Assembly (NCBI RefSeq): GCF_031082345.1
Contig: NZ_JAVHLH010000007.1
Span: 1 to 27,278, forward strand
Length of the DNA: 27,278 bases
Direction of reading: 5' to 3'
Source: Brevundimonas sp.
GTDB lineage: Bacteria; Pseudomonadota; Alphaproteobacteria; Caulobacterales; Caulobacteraceae
Positions 1 to 10,454 of this stretch are shown here, in pieces. Position 1 is the stretch's first letter, and each line of letters begins with the position of its first letter. Both the position numbers and the translations under genes were made by a program. The notes under the pieces are model-generated. The model made no database searches and was not told the origin of the DNA. It was given only the letters and a program-made list of their open reading frames with translations.

Positions 1-261
1 CGACATTTTCTTCAGTTGGGCCGCTAGGCGGGACACCTTGCGCGAGCCCGTGTTCTTGTGAACGACGCCCTTGGTGACGGCGCGCATCAGTTCGGATTGC
101 GCCTCGATGAAGGCCGCCTTGGCGGCGCCGGCGTCGCCGCCCGTCACGGCTTCCTGGAACTTGCGCAGGAAGGAGCGGACGCGCGTGCGGCGCGACTTGT
201 TCACTTCGGTGCGGGCCGCGATCTTGCGGATCGCTTTCTTGGCGCCGGGGTTGTTGGCCAT
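1..261 (-). CDS. rpsT: 30S ribosomal protein S20 (3' end cut by window edge)
   Basis: This gene encodes S20, a primary 16S rRNA-binding protein of the small subunit. The 87 visible codons begin [18 protein letters not shown] and end KKMS at base 1, so the stop lies just outside. S20 is usually 87-90 residues, so only a few codons are missing. The sequence is rich in Lys/Arg, with the conserved [13 protein letters not shown] segment near residue 20 and [13 protein letters not shown] near the end. A GAAGG Shine-Dalgarno lies about 8 bases before the ATG. It follows mutM, a DUF1697 gene and an enoyl-CoA hydratase on the same strand, but a good promoter (324-359) suggests its own transcription. 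In many Alphaproteobacteria the next gene in this direction is dnaA; that is expectation, not seen here. Confidence 0.96.
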   Translation of the reverse strand, partial: MANNPGAKKAIRKIAARTEVNKSRRTRVRSFLRKFQEAVTGGDAGAAKAAFIEAQSELMRAVTKGVVHKNTGSRKVSRLAAQLKKMS

Positions 262-323
262 CAGTCAAACCTTCGAACGGAAAACGCCGCGGAGCACACG
301 TCCACGGCGCGAAAATCTCAAGA

Positions 324-359
324 GCGCGCGGCTATAGCGGAAAGGGCCCATCGCGGCAA
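324..359 (-). promoter_or_regulatory. Probable housekeeping promoter of rpsT
   Basis: Read on the minus strand, TTGCCG (359-354) is followed about 15 bases later by GCTATAGCC (338-330). This matches the Caulobacterales sigma-73 pattern (TTGAC-like -35, GCTANAWC -10). Transcription would start near 324, giving a leader of about 62 bases before the rpsT ATG at 261. The element is seen in sequence; its activity is inferred. Confidence 0.5.
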
Positions 360-427
360 GCCGCTCCGGACTCCTTTTGGCCTACCGCCTTTCGGGCTGC
401 TTGAGGCCGGGGCGATCAAGGCGAGTC

Positions 428-1216
<789 letters not shown>

Positions 1217-1253
1217 GGGTTGCTCCTCGTCTGCGGACTGCATACCGATCCCG

Positions 1254-1796
1254 TCACGGCGGCGAAAGGCCGACCATCTCGCCGAGCTTCAGCACCGTGT
1301 TCCAGTTGCGGCCCGTGCCCATGCCCAGCAGGCGCGGCGTGGCCTTCTTGAAGACGCCCGACTGGCCCTGGCCCTCGGGAAACCAGAAATAGAGCACGTC
1401 GCCGACCGCCTCGACCCGCTCACCGCCCGCGGCGAGGTCGCGGCAGGCGTCCAGCGCGCCGTCTCTGATCCCGTCCTTCATGACCATGGCCAGAACCCTG
1501 GACGGGTGGGCGGCCGCTTCGTCCGGGAAGGGGTTGGCGGCGACCAGCCTTGCCCACTGTTCCGGCGTGCGGACCATGGCGGCGATCCCGAGGCCGAAGC
1601 GGCGCTCCATCTCCGCCTCGATCTCGCGTTCGAGCGCGGCGGTCGCCTTGTCGCTCTCAACCACGAGATTGCCGCTGGCCAGAAGCGTGCGGGGATTCTT
1701 CAGCCCCATCGCCTCGGCCATGGCGCGCTGATCGGCCACGGGGGCGCGCACGCCGCCGGTGTTCATGCCGCGAAACAGGATGATGCGGTGGGTCAT
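1254..1796 (-). CDS. DUF1697 family protein
   Basis: This 180-residue protein starts MTHRIILFRGMNTGG, the typical opening of DUF1697 (a short Ile/Leu strand, then RGMNxGG). ASGNLVVES at about 44-52 and the VRTPEQWARLVAANPF segment near 80-95 also fit the family. Its molecular function is unknown. Only 4 bases separate its ATG from the mutM stop and no clear Shine-Dalgarno is visible, so it is probably translated by coupling to mutM. It sits between mutM and the enoyl-CoA hydratase, two genes often adjacent in Alphaproteobacteria, so it looks like a lineage-specific insertion into a conserved block (inference). Confidence 0.88.
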   Translation of the reverse strand: MTHRIILFRGMNTGGVRAPVADQRAMAEAMGLKNPRTLLASGNLVVESDKATAALEREIEAEMERRFGLGIAAMVRTPEQWARLVAANPFPDEAAAHPSRVLAMVMKDGIRDGALDACRDLAAGGERVEAVGDVLYFWFPEGQGQSGVFKKATPRLLGMGTGRNWNTVLKLGEMVGLSPP

Positions 1797-1800
1797 GGCG

Positions 1801-2664
1801 TCAGCGTTTCTGGCAGGCGGGACAGAAGAAGGTCGAGCGCCCGCCCTGGACGACGCGTCTGACCACGCCCGTGCAGCCCTCGCCGGCGCAGGGTTTTCCC
1901 TCCCGGCCGTAGACGTCGAAGCGGTGCTGGAAATAGCCCTGCCCGCCCTCCGCATTGGCGAAGTCGCGCAGGGTCGAGCCGCCCGCCGCGATGGCGTCGT
2001 TGAGGACGTCGCGGACGACGGCGGCGAGCGTCTCCAGACGGGGCCTCGACACCTTGCCGGCGGCGACGAGCGGCGAGATGCAGGCGCGGTACAGGGCCTC
2101 GCAGACATAGATGTTGCCGAGGCCGGCGACGATGCGCTGGTCCAGCAGACTGACCTTGATCGACTGCTTCTTCCCCGCGAAGGCCTCGGCCAGGTGAGCG
2201 CCGGAAAAGCCGTTGCCGAGCGGTTCGGGACCCAGGGCGGCGAACCATGGATGCGCCTCGATCTCCGCCGAGGGGATCAGGCCCATGAAGCCGAAGCGGC
2301 GGGCGTCGGCGAAACCGAGGCGCGTCGTCGAGGATCCGCGAACCGCGCACAGGCTGACGTGTTCGTGCTTGCCGGCGATGGGCGCCGCCTCCTCGAACTC
2401 GCCCAGTTGTTCGCCGTCGAGGGTGAAGCGGCCGGTCATTCCGAGATGGGTCACCCAGGTCTCGCCGGTCGACAGCGGCATGAGCAGGTATTTGGCGCGG
2501 CGGTCGATGCGCTGGACCGTCGCCCCCTCGAGCCGTTCCGTGAACCGTTCGGGGAAGGGGAAGCGCAGGTCGGGCCGGTTCTGGCGAACCCGGCCGAGGC
2601 GCGCGCCCTCGAGGACCGGCTGCAGGCCGCGGCGGACGGTCTCGACCTCGGGAAGTTCGGGCAT
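1801..2664 (-). CDS. mutM: Formamidopyrimidine-DNA glycosylase (MutM/Fpg)
   Basis: This bifunctional glycosylase/AP lyase removes 8-oxoguanine and ring-opened purines from DNA. At 287 residues it is slightly longer than the E. coli enzyme (269). The N-terminus MPELPEVETVRRGL supplies the catalytic Pro1 (after Met removal) and the conserved Glu. The lysine in RAKYLL near residue 60 matches the conserved Lys57. GLGNIYVCEALYRA is the helix-two-turn-helix region. The C-terminus carries the zinc finger with pairs in CAGEGC and CPAC. It is the first gene of the minus-strand run mutM / DUF1697 / enoyl-CoA hydratase, and diverges from the OPT transporter gene across 134 bases. Confidence 0.96.
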   Translation of the reverse strand: MPELPEVETVRRGLQPVLEGARLGRVRQNRPDLRFPFPERFTERLEGATVQRIDRRAKYLLMPLSTGETWVTHLGMTGRFTLDGEQLGEFEEAAPIAGKHEHVSLCAVRGSSTTRLGFADARRFGFMGLIPSAEIEAHPWFAALGPEPLGNGFSGAHLAEAFAGKKQSIKVSLLDQRIVAGLGNIYVCEALYRACISPLVAAGKVSRPRLETLAAVVRDVLNDAIAAGGSTLRDFANAEGGQGYFQHRFDVYGREGKPCAGEGCTGVVRRVVQGGRSTFFCPACQKR

Positions 2665-2723
2665 GGCGAAGCGATAGCCGCTGTGGATCGGGGCGGAAAG
2701 GTCCCGTCGGCGCGGCTGCCGGT

Positions 2724-2742
2724 TCGTCCGTCAACAGGACGA
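2724..2742. promoter_or_regulatory. Inverted repeat between mutM and the transporter gene
   Basis: TCGTCC (2724-2729) and GGACGA (2737-2742) form a perfect 6-base inverted repeat with a 7-base spacer, in the 134-base region between divergent genes. On the minus strand the spacer region contains TTGACGG, identical to the Caulobacter -35 consensus, but no matching -10 follows. It could be an operator or chance. Confidence 0.25.
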
Positions 2743-2798
2743 TTGCCCGGCGCGCGGTTCTCGGCTTACCTCCGTCGCAACAAGGGAGAGGGCCTCAC

Positions 2799-4856
2799 GT
2801 GACCGACACTGCCGCAAAGGCGCCGCCGACGACCGGCAAGCGCATCGAACTGACGCTGCGCGCCCTGGTGCTGGGCTGTCTGCTGGCGGTCGTGTTCACC
2901 GCCGCCAACACCTATCTCGGCCTCAAGGTCGGCCTGACCTTCGCCTCGGCCATTCCGGCGGCGGTCATCTCCATGGCCATCCTGCGGATGTTCAAGGACT
3001 CGACCATCTGGGAGAATATGACGGTCCAGACCGTCGCCTCGGTCGGCGGGGCGATGAGTTCGATCATCTTCGTCCTGCCCGGCCTCGTCATGGTCGGCTG
3101 GTGGCTGGAGTTCCCGTTCTGGGAGTCCGTGCTGATTTGCGTCTTCGGCGGCGTGCTGGGCGTGACCTTCTCCATTCCTCTTCGTCGCGCCCTCGTGGTC
3201 GAGGCGAACCTGCCCTATCCCGAGGGAGTCGCGGCGGCCGAGGTGCTGACCGTCGGCTCGCGGGGCGCGGAACAAACCGAAAGCGCCGTGCGCGAGAACG
3301 CGTCCGGGCTGTGGGTCGTGATCACCGGAGCGGTGGTGTCGGCGGGCTATGCCCTGCTGGTCGCCGGGCGGGTGTTCGCGGGCGAGGCGGCGCGGTTCAT
3401 CAAACTGCCGGCGACGCTGGGCGGCGGGGCCACGGGCATGGGCTTCAGCATGCAGTTCGCGCTGCTGGGCGCCGGCCATCTGATCGGCCTGGCCGTCGGC
3501 CTGGCCCAGCTGTTCGGCCTGATCCTGGCCTGGGGGATTGCGGTGCCGATCCTGACCGCGCCCGACACCATCGCCTGGATGACGGCCAACGGCATTCCCT
3601 CGATCGCCGCCGGCCTGCCCGCGGGCGCTCCCGCCGAAGAGCTGGCCGGGACGGTCTGGGGCGAGGAAGTGCGCCTCATGGGCGCCGGCGTCATCGGCGT
3701 GGCCGCCATCTGGACCCTGATCAAACTGGCGGGGCCTCTGATCACCGGCCTGACCTCGGCCCTGGCCGCCAACCGCCGCCGTCAGGGCGGCGAGGTTCTG
3801 GACCGGACCGAACAGGACATTCCGATCAATATCGTCGCCGGTCTGTCGGTCGTCTGTCTGGTCGGCATCGGCGGGCTTCTGGCCTGGCTGGCCCAGGGCA
3901 ATCCGACCCTGGCGGGTTCGACGGCCCTGCTGGTCGGCGGCGGACTGATCTATGTCATCTTCATCGGCTTCGCCGTGGCCGCCATCTGCGGCTATATGGC
4001 CGGCCTGATCGGATCGTCGAACAGCCCGGTGTCCGGGGTCGGCATCCTGGCCATCGTCATCGCCTCGGTGCTGATGCTGGGCGTGCTGGCGCTGGCGGGC
4101 CTGCCGGCCGACCCGTCGGTGATCGCCTTCGCCCTGATCGTGACGGCGATCGTCTTCGCCGTGGCGGTCATCGCCAACGACAACCTCCAGGACCTGAAGA
4201 CCGGCCAGCTGGTCGCGGCGACTCCGTGGCGTCAACAGACGGCCCTGATCGTCGGGGTTTTCGCCGGCGCCCTCGTCATCCCGCTGATCCTGAATCTGCT
4301 GAACACGGCCTTCGGCTTCGCGGGCGGTCCGGCCGGCATTGCCGACGAACCGCTGGCCGCGCCGCAGGCGACCCTGATTTCGGCCCTCGCCCGGGGTGTC
4401 ATCGGCGGCGACCTGCGCTGGGACCTGATCGGTCTGGGCGCCGTGATCGGCGTGGTCGTCATCCTGCTGGATGTCGTCCTCAGCCGTGCGACCCGGGGGA
4501 AGATGAAACTGCCGCCGCTGGCCGTGGGCATCGGCTTCTACCTGCCGGCCGCGGTCACCACCATGCTGGTGGTCGGGGCGGTCTGCGGCTGGATCTATGA
4601 CAAGGCGATCAAGACCACCCGGTTCGCCGATGTCGGCCGCCGCATGGGGGTGCTGCTGGCCTCCGGCCTGATCGTCGGCGAGAGCCTGTTCCTGGTCATG
4701 ACCGCGGGCGTGATCGTCGGCACCCGCAACGACGCGCCCTTCGCCATGCTGCCCGAGGGCTCGACCTGGCCGGCCATGACGGCGGGGATCGCGGTCTTCG
4801 TGGTCCTGACGCTGGCCCTGTACGCCTGGGTGAGGAGCCGGTCCGCCAGGGTCTGA
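2799..4856 (+). CDS. OPT family oligopeptide transporter
   Basis: This 685-residue polytopic inner-membrane protein belongs to the OPT (oligopeptide transporter) family of proton-coupled carriers for small peptides or metal-chelator complexes. The N-terminal helix is followed by AANTYLGLKVGLTFASAIPA, the characteristic OPT entry motif. NLPYPEGVAAAEVL near residue 140 is another hallmark. Hydrophobic segments continue to the end, roughly 15-16 helices, and the length fits bacterial members. The GTG start is supported by AAGGGAGAG 8 bases upstream. A hairpin at 4903-4933 may end the transcript. Substrate cannot be inferred. Confidence 0.93.
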   Translation: MTDTAAKAPPTTGKRIELTLRALVLGCLLAVVFTAANTYLGLKVGLTFASAIPAAVISMAILRMFKDSTIWENMTVQTVASVGGAMSSIIFVLPGLVMVGWWLEFPFWESVLICVFGGVLGVTFSIPLRRALVVEANLPYPEGVAAAEVLTVGSRGAEQTESAVRENASGLWVVITGAVVSAGYALLVAGRVFAGEAARFIKLPATLGGGATGMGFSMQFALLGAGHLIGLAVGLAQLFGLILAWGIAVPILTAPDTIAWMTANGIPSIAAGLPAGAPAEELAGTVWGEEVRLMGAGVIGVAAIWTLIKLAGPLITGLTSALAANRRRQGGEVLDRTEQDIPINIVAGLSVVCLVGIGGLLAWLAQGNPTLAGSTALLVGGGLIYVIFIGFAVAAICGYMAGLIGSSNSPVSGVGILAIVIASVLMLGVLALAGLPADPSVIAFALIVTAIVFAVAVIANDNLQDLKTGQLVAATPWRQQTALIVGVFAGALVIPLILNLLNTAFGFAGGPAGIADEPLAAPQATLISALARGVIGGDLRWDLIGLGAVIGVVVILLDVVLSRATRGKMKLPPLAVGIGFYLPAAVTTMLVVGAVCGWIYDKAIKTTRFADVGRRMGVLLASGLIVGESLFLVMTAGVIVGTRNDAPFAMLPEGSTWPAMTAGIAVFVVLTLALYAWVRSRSARV

Positions 4857-4902
4857 TCCTGCCCTCGCCCCGCCGCTTTTCCGGGGCATAACACCCTTCG
4901 TT

Positions 4903-4936
4903 ACGCCAGTGCGTGCTCGCCGCGCACTGGCGTTTC
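4903..4936 (+). terminator. Stem-loop, possible terminator after the transporter gene
   Basis: A perfect 11-base inverted repeat, ACGCCAGTGCG (4903-4913) and CGCACTGGCGT (4923-4933), is followed by only a short T run. It begins 46 bases past the stop at 4856 and about 95 bases before typA. It may be a weak intrinsic terminator, or a structure in the typA leader. Confidence 0.45.
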
Positions 4937-5030
4937 GCCGTTCGCCCCTGTAAGAGGCGCGCGCTCCCCGCACCGTCGCCAAAATCCAGCGGCCCGCACT
5001 CGCCGGCCGCCCTGCACGTCTGATAGTCAA

Positions 5031-6860
<1,830 letters not shown>

Positions 6861-6952
6861 CAAACGGGCGGAATTGGAGCGGTTTCGGCCAATCCGGGCG
6901 CTGGCGGGGTCATTTCGGGGCGAGAGAAACAATCCCCGCGGGGGCGCGGTTT

Positions 6953-6992
6953 GCCTTGCGGTGCGAGCCGTTCCGCTCGCTTAACGCAAGGC
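6953..6992 (+). promoter_or_regulatory. Hairpin covering the ribosome-binding site of the secreted protein gene
   Basis: GCCTTGCG (6953-6960) pairs with CGCAAGGC (6985-6992), and inside it GCGAG (6963-6967) pairs with CTCGC (6976-6980). The 3' arm contains AAGG (6988-6991), the only Shine-Dalgarno-like sequence, 9 bases before the ATG at 7001. In RNA the structure would hide the ribosome-binding site. There is no T tract, so a terminator for typA is less likely. Confidence 0.45.
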
Positions 6993-7000
6993 TGACCATC

Positions 7001-7684
7001 ATGCGAAAGACCGCGCTCCTGACCGGGGTCGCCGGCCTGTTCCTCATGACCGCTCCCGCGATCGCCCAGGACGGCACGGCCCCGCAGACTACGCCTCCCG
7101 CCACCCCGCCGGAGCAGGCGACCCAAGCCCCCACCCTCACGCTTCAGCCCGGCATGACCGTGCGCGGGAGCGACGGCGACCTCGGGGTCCTCGTCGGCGC
7201 CCGGACGAACGGCGGCAATCAGCAGCTGACGGTGCAGGGCGCCGACGGGACGGTGCGCGCCGTGCCGATCGACGGCATCCGCCAGGAGGGTGACGTCGTC
7301 GTCGTCGACTTCACCCTAGAACAGTTCGGCTCCGCCGACACGGTGACCCAGCCGGCCGTTCCCGCCACGCCGGCTGAACCCGGCGTGACTCCCGCGACCC
7401 CGGCGACCCCCGCCGTCCCGGGCGTCCGCAGCGAAGAGGAAGACGACGGCGACGTGGACGACGGCACGGAAGCCGGCGAGGGCGAAGTCCGCGGCGCCAC
7501 TCCGGCCACGCCCGCCGTTCCGGCGACCCCGGCCCAGCCGGGCGTGACTCCGGCCGAACCGGCCACCCCTGCTGAGCCGGCGAGTCCGCCGGAACCGTCG
7601 CCCCCGACGCTGCCGCCCGAGTCTCCGGCCTCGCCGAAGCCGGGCGAAGGTCCGGGCGATGCTCCCGGCAAGCCGAACGGCTGA
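7001..7684 (+). CDS. Secreted proline/alanine/threonine-rich protein with small beta-barrel-like core
   Basis: This 227-residue protein of unknown function begins with a signal peptide (MRKTALLTGVAGLFLMTAPAIAQ, probable cleavage AIA-Q), so it is periplasmic or surface-exposed. Residues 46-109 form the only ordered-looking part. LQPGMTVRGSDGDLGVLVGA, DGTVRAVPIDGI and GDVVVVDFTLEQF resemble a PRC-barrel-like fold (weak, from pattern only). From 118 onward it is low complexity. Two related ATPA/EPGVTPA repeat blocks (118-142 and 166-193) flank an acidic stretch (SEEEDDGDVDDG, 144-155), and a Pro-rich tail follows. The ATG at 7001 is preferred over a TTG at 6956 because only it gives a clean signal peptide. 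A strong terminator follows. Confidence 0.8.
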   Translation: MRKTALLTGVAGLFLMTAPAIAQDGTAPQTTPPATPPEQATQAPTLTLQPGMTVRGSDGDLGVLVGARTNGGNQQLTVQGADGTVRAVPIDGIRQEGDVVVVDFTLEQFGSADTVTQPAVPATPAEPGVTPATPATPAVPGVRSEEEDDGDVDDGTEAGEGEVRGATPATPAVPATPAQPGVTPAEPATPAEPASPPEPSPPTLPPESPASPKPGEGPGDAPGKPNG

Positions 7685-7704
7685 TCGTCTGACGCGCAAA
7701 AGAG

Positions 7705-7735
7705 AGGGCGGCTCCGCGAGGAGCCGCCCTTTTTT
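7705..7735. terminator. Bidirectional intrinsic terminator
   Basis: A perfect 10-base stem, AGGGCGGCTC (7705-7714) with GAGCCGCCCT (7721-7730), has a 6-base loop and runs into T5 (7731-7735). On the minus strand the same hairpin is followed by CTCTTTT. It therefore serves both convergent genes, the secreted protein (stop 7684) and glsB (stop 7758). Confidence 0.9.
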
Positions 7736-7757
7736 GATTGCCTGAAGAGGCTGGCCG

Positions 7758-8015
7758 TCAGGCCCGCCGCTTCACCAGCCCCAGCAGGAACAGCAGGATG
7801 ATCGCGCCGAGCGTGGCGACGATGATGCCGATAATCCAGCTTCCAGAGGCATCTCCCCCCAGGAGGGTATTGTACAGGAAGCCGCCGATCAGGGCGCCGA
7901 CGATGCCGACGATCAGATTGGTCAGGAGACCGTGGTTCCGCCCCATGATCTGTTCAGCCAGCCAGCCGGCGATAATGCCGATGACAATCCACGCAATCCA
8001 TCCAAACCCACTCAT
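7758..8015 (-). CDS. GlsB/YeaQ/YmgE family stress-response membrane protein
   Basis: This 85-residue inner-membrane protein belongs to the transglycosylase-associated (GlsB/YeaQ/YmgE) family. Members are commonly induced by general stress, but their biochemical role is unknown. Three hydrophobic segments are visible: WIAWIVIGIIAGWLAEQIMG, LIVGIVGALIGGFLYN and WIIGIIVATLGAIILLFLLG, followed by a short KRR end. The glycine spacing and AGWLAEQIMG are family hallmarks. AAGGAGCG lies just upstream of the ATG. It is divergent from the XRE regulator gene and ends at the shared terminator. Confidence 0.92.
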   Translation of the reverse strand: MSGFGWIAWIVIGIIAGWLAEQIMGRNHGLLTNLIVGIVGALIGGFLYNTLLGGDASGSWIIGIIVATLGAIILLFLLGLVKRRA

Positions 8016-8086
8016 AGTCCGCTCCTTCCAGCGTTGGTCGATGGCCGTTTAATGCGCCGGAAGCTCAACGGTTGCGGCGAGCCGGA

Positions 8087-8107
8087 AGAACCCTGTTCAC
8101 CGGTTCT
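8087..8107. promoter_or_regulatory. Inverted repeat, possible regulator operator
   Basis: AGAACC (8087-8092) and GGTTCT (8102-8107) form a perfect 6-base inverted repeat with a 9-base spacer, in the 183 bases between glsB and the XRE gene. It is a reasonable candidate binding site for the neighbouring regulator; there is no direct evidence. A further hairpin, ACGGC...GCCGT (8129-8158), lies closer to the XRE start. Confidence 0.25.
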
Positions 8108-8198
8108 CCCCTCCTGCGGGAAGGCGGCACGGCCCTTGCCCCCGGAAGGGCGAGCCGTCCCGCTTCGGGACAGGCTGGGAACAAGGGGAATTGGGGCC

Positions 8199-8576
8199 AT
8201 GGCCACCGACATCGACCTTCACCTCGGACGCCGCCTGCGCCGCCGGCGGCGTCTGCTGGGCCTGACGCAACAGCAGCTGGCCACCCAGGTCGGCATTCGC
8301 TTCCAGCAGATCCAGAAATACGAGTGCGGCGCCAATCGCATCTCGGCCGCCCGCCTGTGGCAACTGGCCGAGGCGCTGGAATCGCCGGTCAGCTATTTCT
8401 ACGACGGTCTCGAAGAGGCCATCGAGCGGCAGGAGGCGGCCAACCAGGGCGGGGAGATGTTTTCCCGCAAGGAAACGCTCGACCTGATCCAGGCCTACTA
8501 CCAGCTCGGGGAACGCCCGCGCCGCCGCCTGCTCGACCTCGCCAAGTCGCTCCATGCCGAGGGCGAGGCCGCCTGA
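8199..8576 (+). CDS. XRE family helix-turn-helix regulator
   Basis: This 125-residue DNA-binding protein has an N-terminal Cro/C1-type helix-turn-helix at about 8-65. It includes LGRRLRRRRRLLGLTQQQLA, then GIRFQQIQKYECGANRISAARLWQLAEAL. The C-terminal half (about 85-120) is helical (SRKETLDLIQAYYQLGERPRRRLLDLAKSL) and probably dimerises or senses a signal. The ATG at 8199 is chosen because AAGGGGA precedes it by about 9 bases and it places the HTH at the N-terminus, as usual. Short regulators of this type are common in Alphaproteobacteria. The target is unknown; the divergent glsB is a candidate. Confidence 0.88.
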   Translation: MATDIDLHLGRRLRRRRRLLGLTQQQLATQVGIRFQQIQKYECGANRISAARLWQLAEALESPVSYFYDGLEEAIERQEAANQGGEMFSRKETLDLIQAYYQLGERPRRRLLDLAKSLHAEGEAA

Positions 8577-8631
8577 CCTTGCGGCGCAATGATACGGTGA
8601 CATGAGGGCGGGGCGTGAGTATCCCGCCTGC

Positions 8632-9417
8632 ATGACCGAGTATGAAGCGTTCGCCGTCGAACTGGCCCGTGAGGCCGCCCGCGTGTCCCTGCCGTATTTC
8701 CGGCAGGCCTGCGAGGAGACGGACAAGGGCGGCGCCGCCGGCTTTGATCCGGTGACCCAGGCCGACCGCGAGGCCGAGACGGCGATCCGGCGTCTGATCG
8801 CCGACCGCTATCCCGCGCACGGCGTCATCGGCGAGGAGTACGGCGAGGATCGGCCGGACGCCGACCATGTCTGGATCCTCGACCCGATCGACGGCACGCG
8901 GGCCTTCATCGCCGGCCTGCCGCTGTGGACCAATCTGATCGCCCTCAGGACGGACGGCCGACCGACCGTCGGCGTGATCGGCCAGCCGTATCTGGACGAG
9001 ATCTTCCTGGGCGGTCCGTCCGGCGCGCGCCTGCTGAGGGCCGGGGCGGAGACGCCGCTGGCGGTGCGCGCCTGCGCCCGGCTGAACGAAGCCCTGGTCG
9101 CCACCACCGATCCCGACCTGTTCAGCGGCGCCGAACTGGGCGCCTGGACCCAGGTGCGGGCCGCCGCCCGGCTCGCCCGGCTGGGCTGCGACGCCTACGC
9201 CTACGCCATGCTGGCCGCCGGCCGGATCGACCTGGTGGCCGAGAGCGCGCTGCAGGTCTGGGACTGGTCGGCGCTGGTTCCGGTGATCGAGGCGGCGGGC
9301 GGCGAGGTCACCAACTGGCGCGGCGAGGCGCCGGACGGCGGCGGCCAGATCCTGGCGGTGGGTGACGCGCGCCTGCGGGACCAGGCGCTGGTCGCGCTTC
9401 GCCGGGCGGCGATCTAG
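8632..9417 (+). CDS. hisN: Histidinol-phosphatase, inositol monophosphatase family (HisN-type)
   Basis: This 261-residue Mg-dependent phosphatase belongs to the inositol monophosphatase superfamily. Metal-site motifs are GEEYG (67-71), DPIDGT (84-89) and WDWSAL (210-215). The continuation DGTRAFIAGLPLW fits the HisN subgroup, which removes phosphate from L-histidinol phosphate in histidine synthesis (EC 3.1.3.15). A broader inositol- or nucleotide-phosphatase activity cannot be excluded. I chose ATG 8632 (MTEYEAFAVELA); an in-frame ATG at 8602 is possible and neither has a strong Shine-Dalgarno. Its TAG stop overlaps the stop of the convergent hydrolase gene in one CTAG. Confidence 0.85.
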   Translation: MTEYEAFAVELAREAARVSLPYFRQACEETDKGGAAGFDPVTQADREAETAIRRLIADRYPAHGVIGEEYGEDRPDADHVWILDPIDGTRAFIAGLPLWTNLIALRTDGRPTVGVIGQPYLDEIFLGGPSGARLLRAGAETPLAVRACARLNEALVATTDPDLFSGAELGAWTQVRAAARLARLGCDAYAYAMLAAGRIDLVAESALQVWDWSALVPVIEAAGGEVTNWRGEAPDGGGQILAVGDARLRDQALVALRRAAI

Positions 9418-10454
9418 GCGGCTTCGGTGGGTTCGCGCTCGACCGGAGGGCCGGGGATGGGCGACAGATCCTCGACCGGCGAGATATAGGCGCCCATGGC
9501 GTCGAACTCGTCCAGGAAGACCGCGCGCTTCTCGTCGGTCTCCATGATGACCTCGTGCTTCGCCCCCGGGATCTCGACATAGCGGCCGCGGCCGAGTCGC
9601 CGAGCGGCCCATTTGTTGGTCTGTTTCCAGATCCGGTCGTCCTCGGCCGCCTGCACGATGGCGACGGGCACGCGGACCGACTTCAGGGCCTTGGGCTTGA
9701 GCGACCGCTCTCCGGCGTCCAGCGCCACCGCCAGCCAGCCCCAGGTGGGTCCGCCGACGGCGAGATGCGGGCAGGCGTACAGCTGCTGGCGCCACTGTTC
9801 GTAGCGGCTCTCATCCGTGGTCAGGGCGTCCTTCTCGAAGGTGTGGTCGAAGGGATCGTCCGGATTGTCGAGCACATAGTCGCCGGCCTTGCCGTGGCGC
9901 AGGTTCCAGCGGACGGCCAGCTTGACCGACCACATCGACCGCTTGCCGGTCCTGATGCGCAGCATCGGGCTGGTCAGGATCGCGCCGGAAAATCTTTCGT
10001 CGCCTGCCTGCAGCGTCATCAGGTTGAACACGCCGCCCATCGAATGGCCGACCATGATCCACGGCTTGGGCGCGCGGGCTTCATAGGCGTCCAGCAGGCG
10101 GGCGTAGTCGTCGAGGAATTCCTCGACCGCGCGGGCATGGCCCTTCAGGCGATCGGGCAACAGCCGCGCCGAAAGCCCCTGGCCGCGCCAGTCGTGGGCC
10201 AGGACGCACCAGCCCCGCGCCAGGAAGTTGCCGATCACCTCGAAATATTTCTCGATCGGCTCGGTCCGGCCCGGGCTGACGATGACGGTGCCGCGCGGCT
10301 TGCGGGTGACGAGGGTCGAGGGGGTCCAGAAGGCCGCGCGCAGGCGCAGGCCGCCGGCCCCACGGAACCACTCGCCGGTCCCGCCCGGAGGTGCGGAGGC
10401 GCCTGGAACCCCCATCAAGGGGGCGTTGGCGGCGTAGGCGGCGGCTCGGCTCAC
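9414..10454 (-). CDS. Alpha/beta hydrolase (lysophospholipase / monoacylglycerol-lipase-like)
   Basis: This 346-residue alpha/beta-hydrolase is close in pattern to PldB-type lysophospholipases. The nucleophile Ser138 sits in GHSMGG (136-141). The acid is Asp272 or Asp273 in AAEDDRI and the base is His300 in GAKHEV. HDWRGQGLS near 88-96 is the oxyanion-side motif of this group. No signal peptide is evident. The GTG start overlaps the stop of the upstream methyltransferase-like gene as GTGA, so translation is probably coupled. A later Met14 start is possible. A role in lipid or ester turnover is inferred; the substrate is unknown. Confidence 0.88.
   Translation of the reverse strand: MSRAAAYAANAPLMGVPGASAPPGGTGEWFRGAGGLRLRAAFWTPSTLVTRKPRGTVIVSPGRTEPIEKYFEVIGNFLARGWCVLAHDWRGQGLSARLLPDRLKGHARAVEEFLDDYARLLDAYEARAPKPWIMVGHSMGGVFNLMTLQAGDERFSGAILTSPMLRIRTGKRSMWSVKLAVRWNLRHGKAGDYVLDNPDDPFDHTFEKDALTTDESRYEQWRQQLYACPHLAVGGPTWGWLAVALDAGERSLKPKALKSVRVPVAIVQAAEDDRIWKQTNKWAARRLGRGRYVEIPGAKHEVIMETDEKRAVFLDEFDAMGAYISPVEDLSPIPGPPVEREPTEAA

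Noticed and set aside
7357..7600. Tandem repeats that could suggest a CRISPR-like or satellite array
   Set aside because: They are in frame, encode ATPA/EPGVTPA protein repeats and lack unique spacers of constant length.
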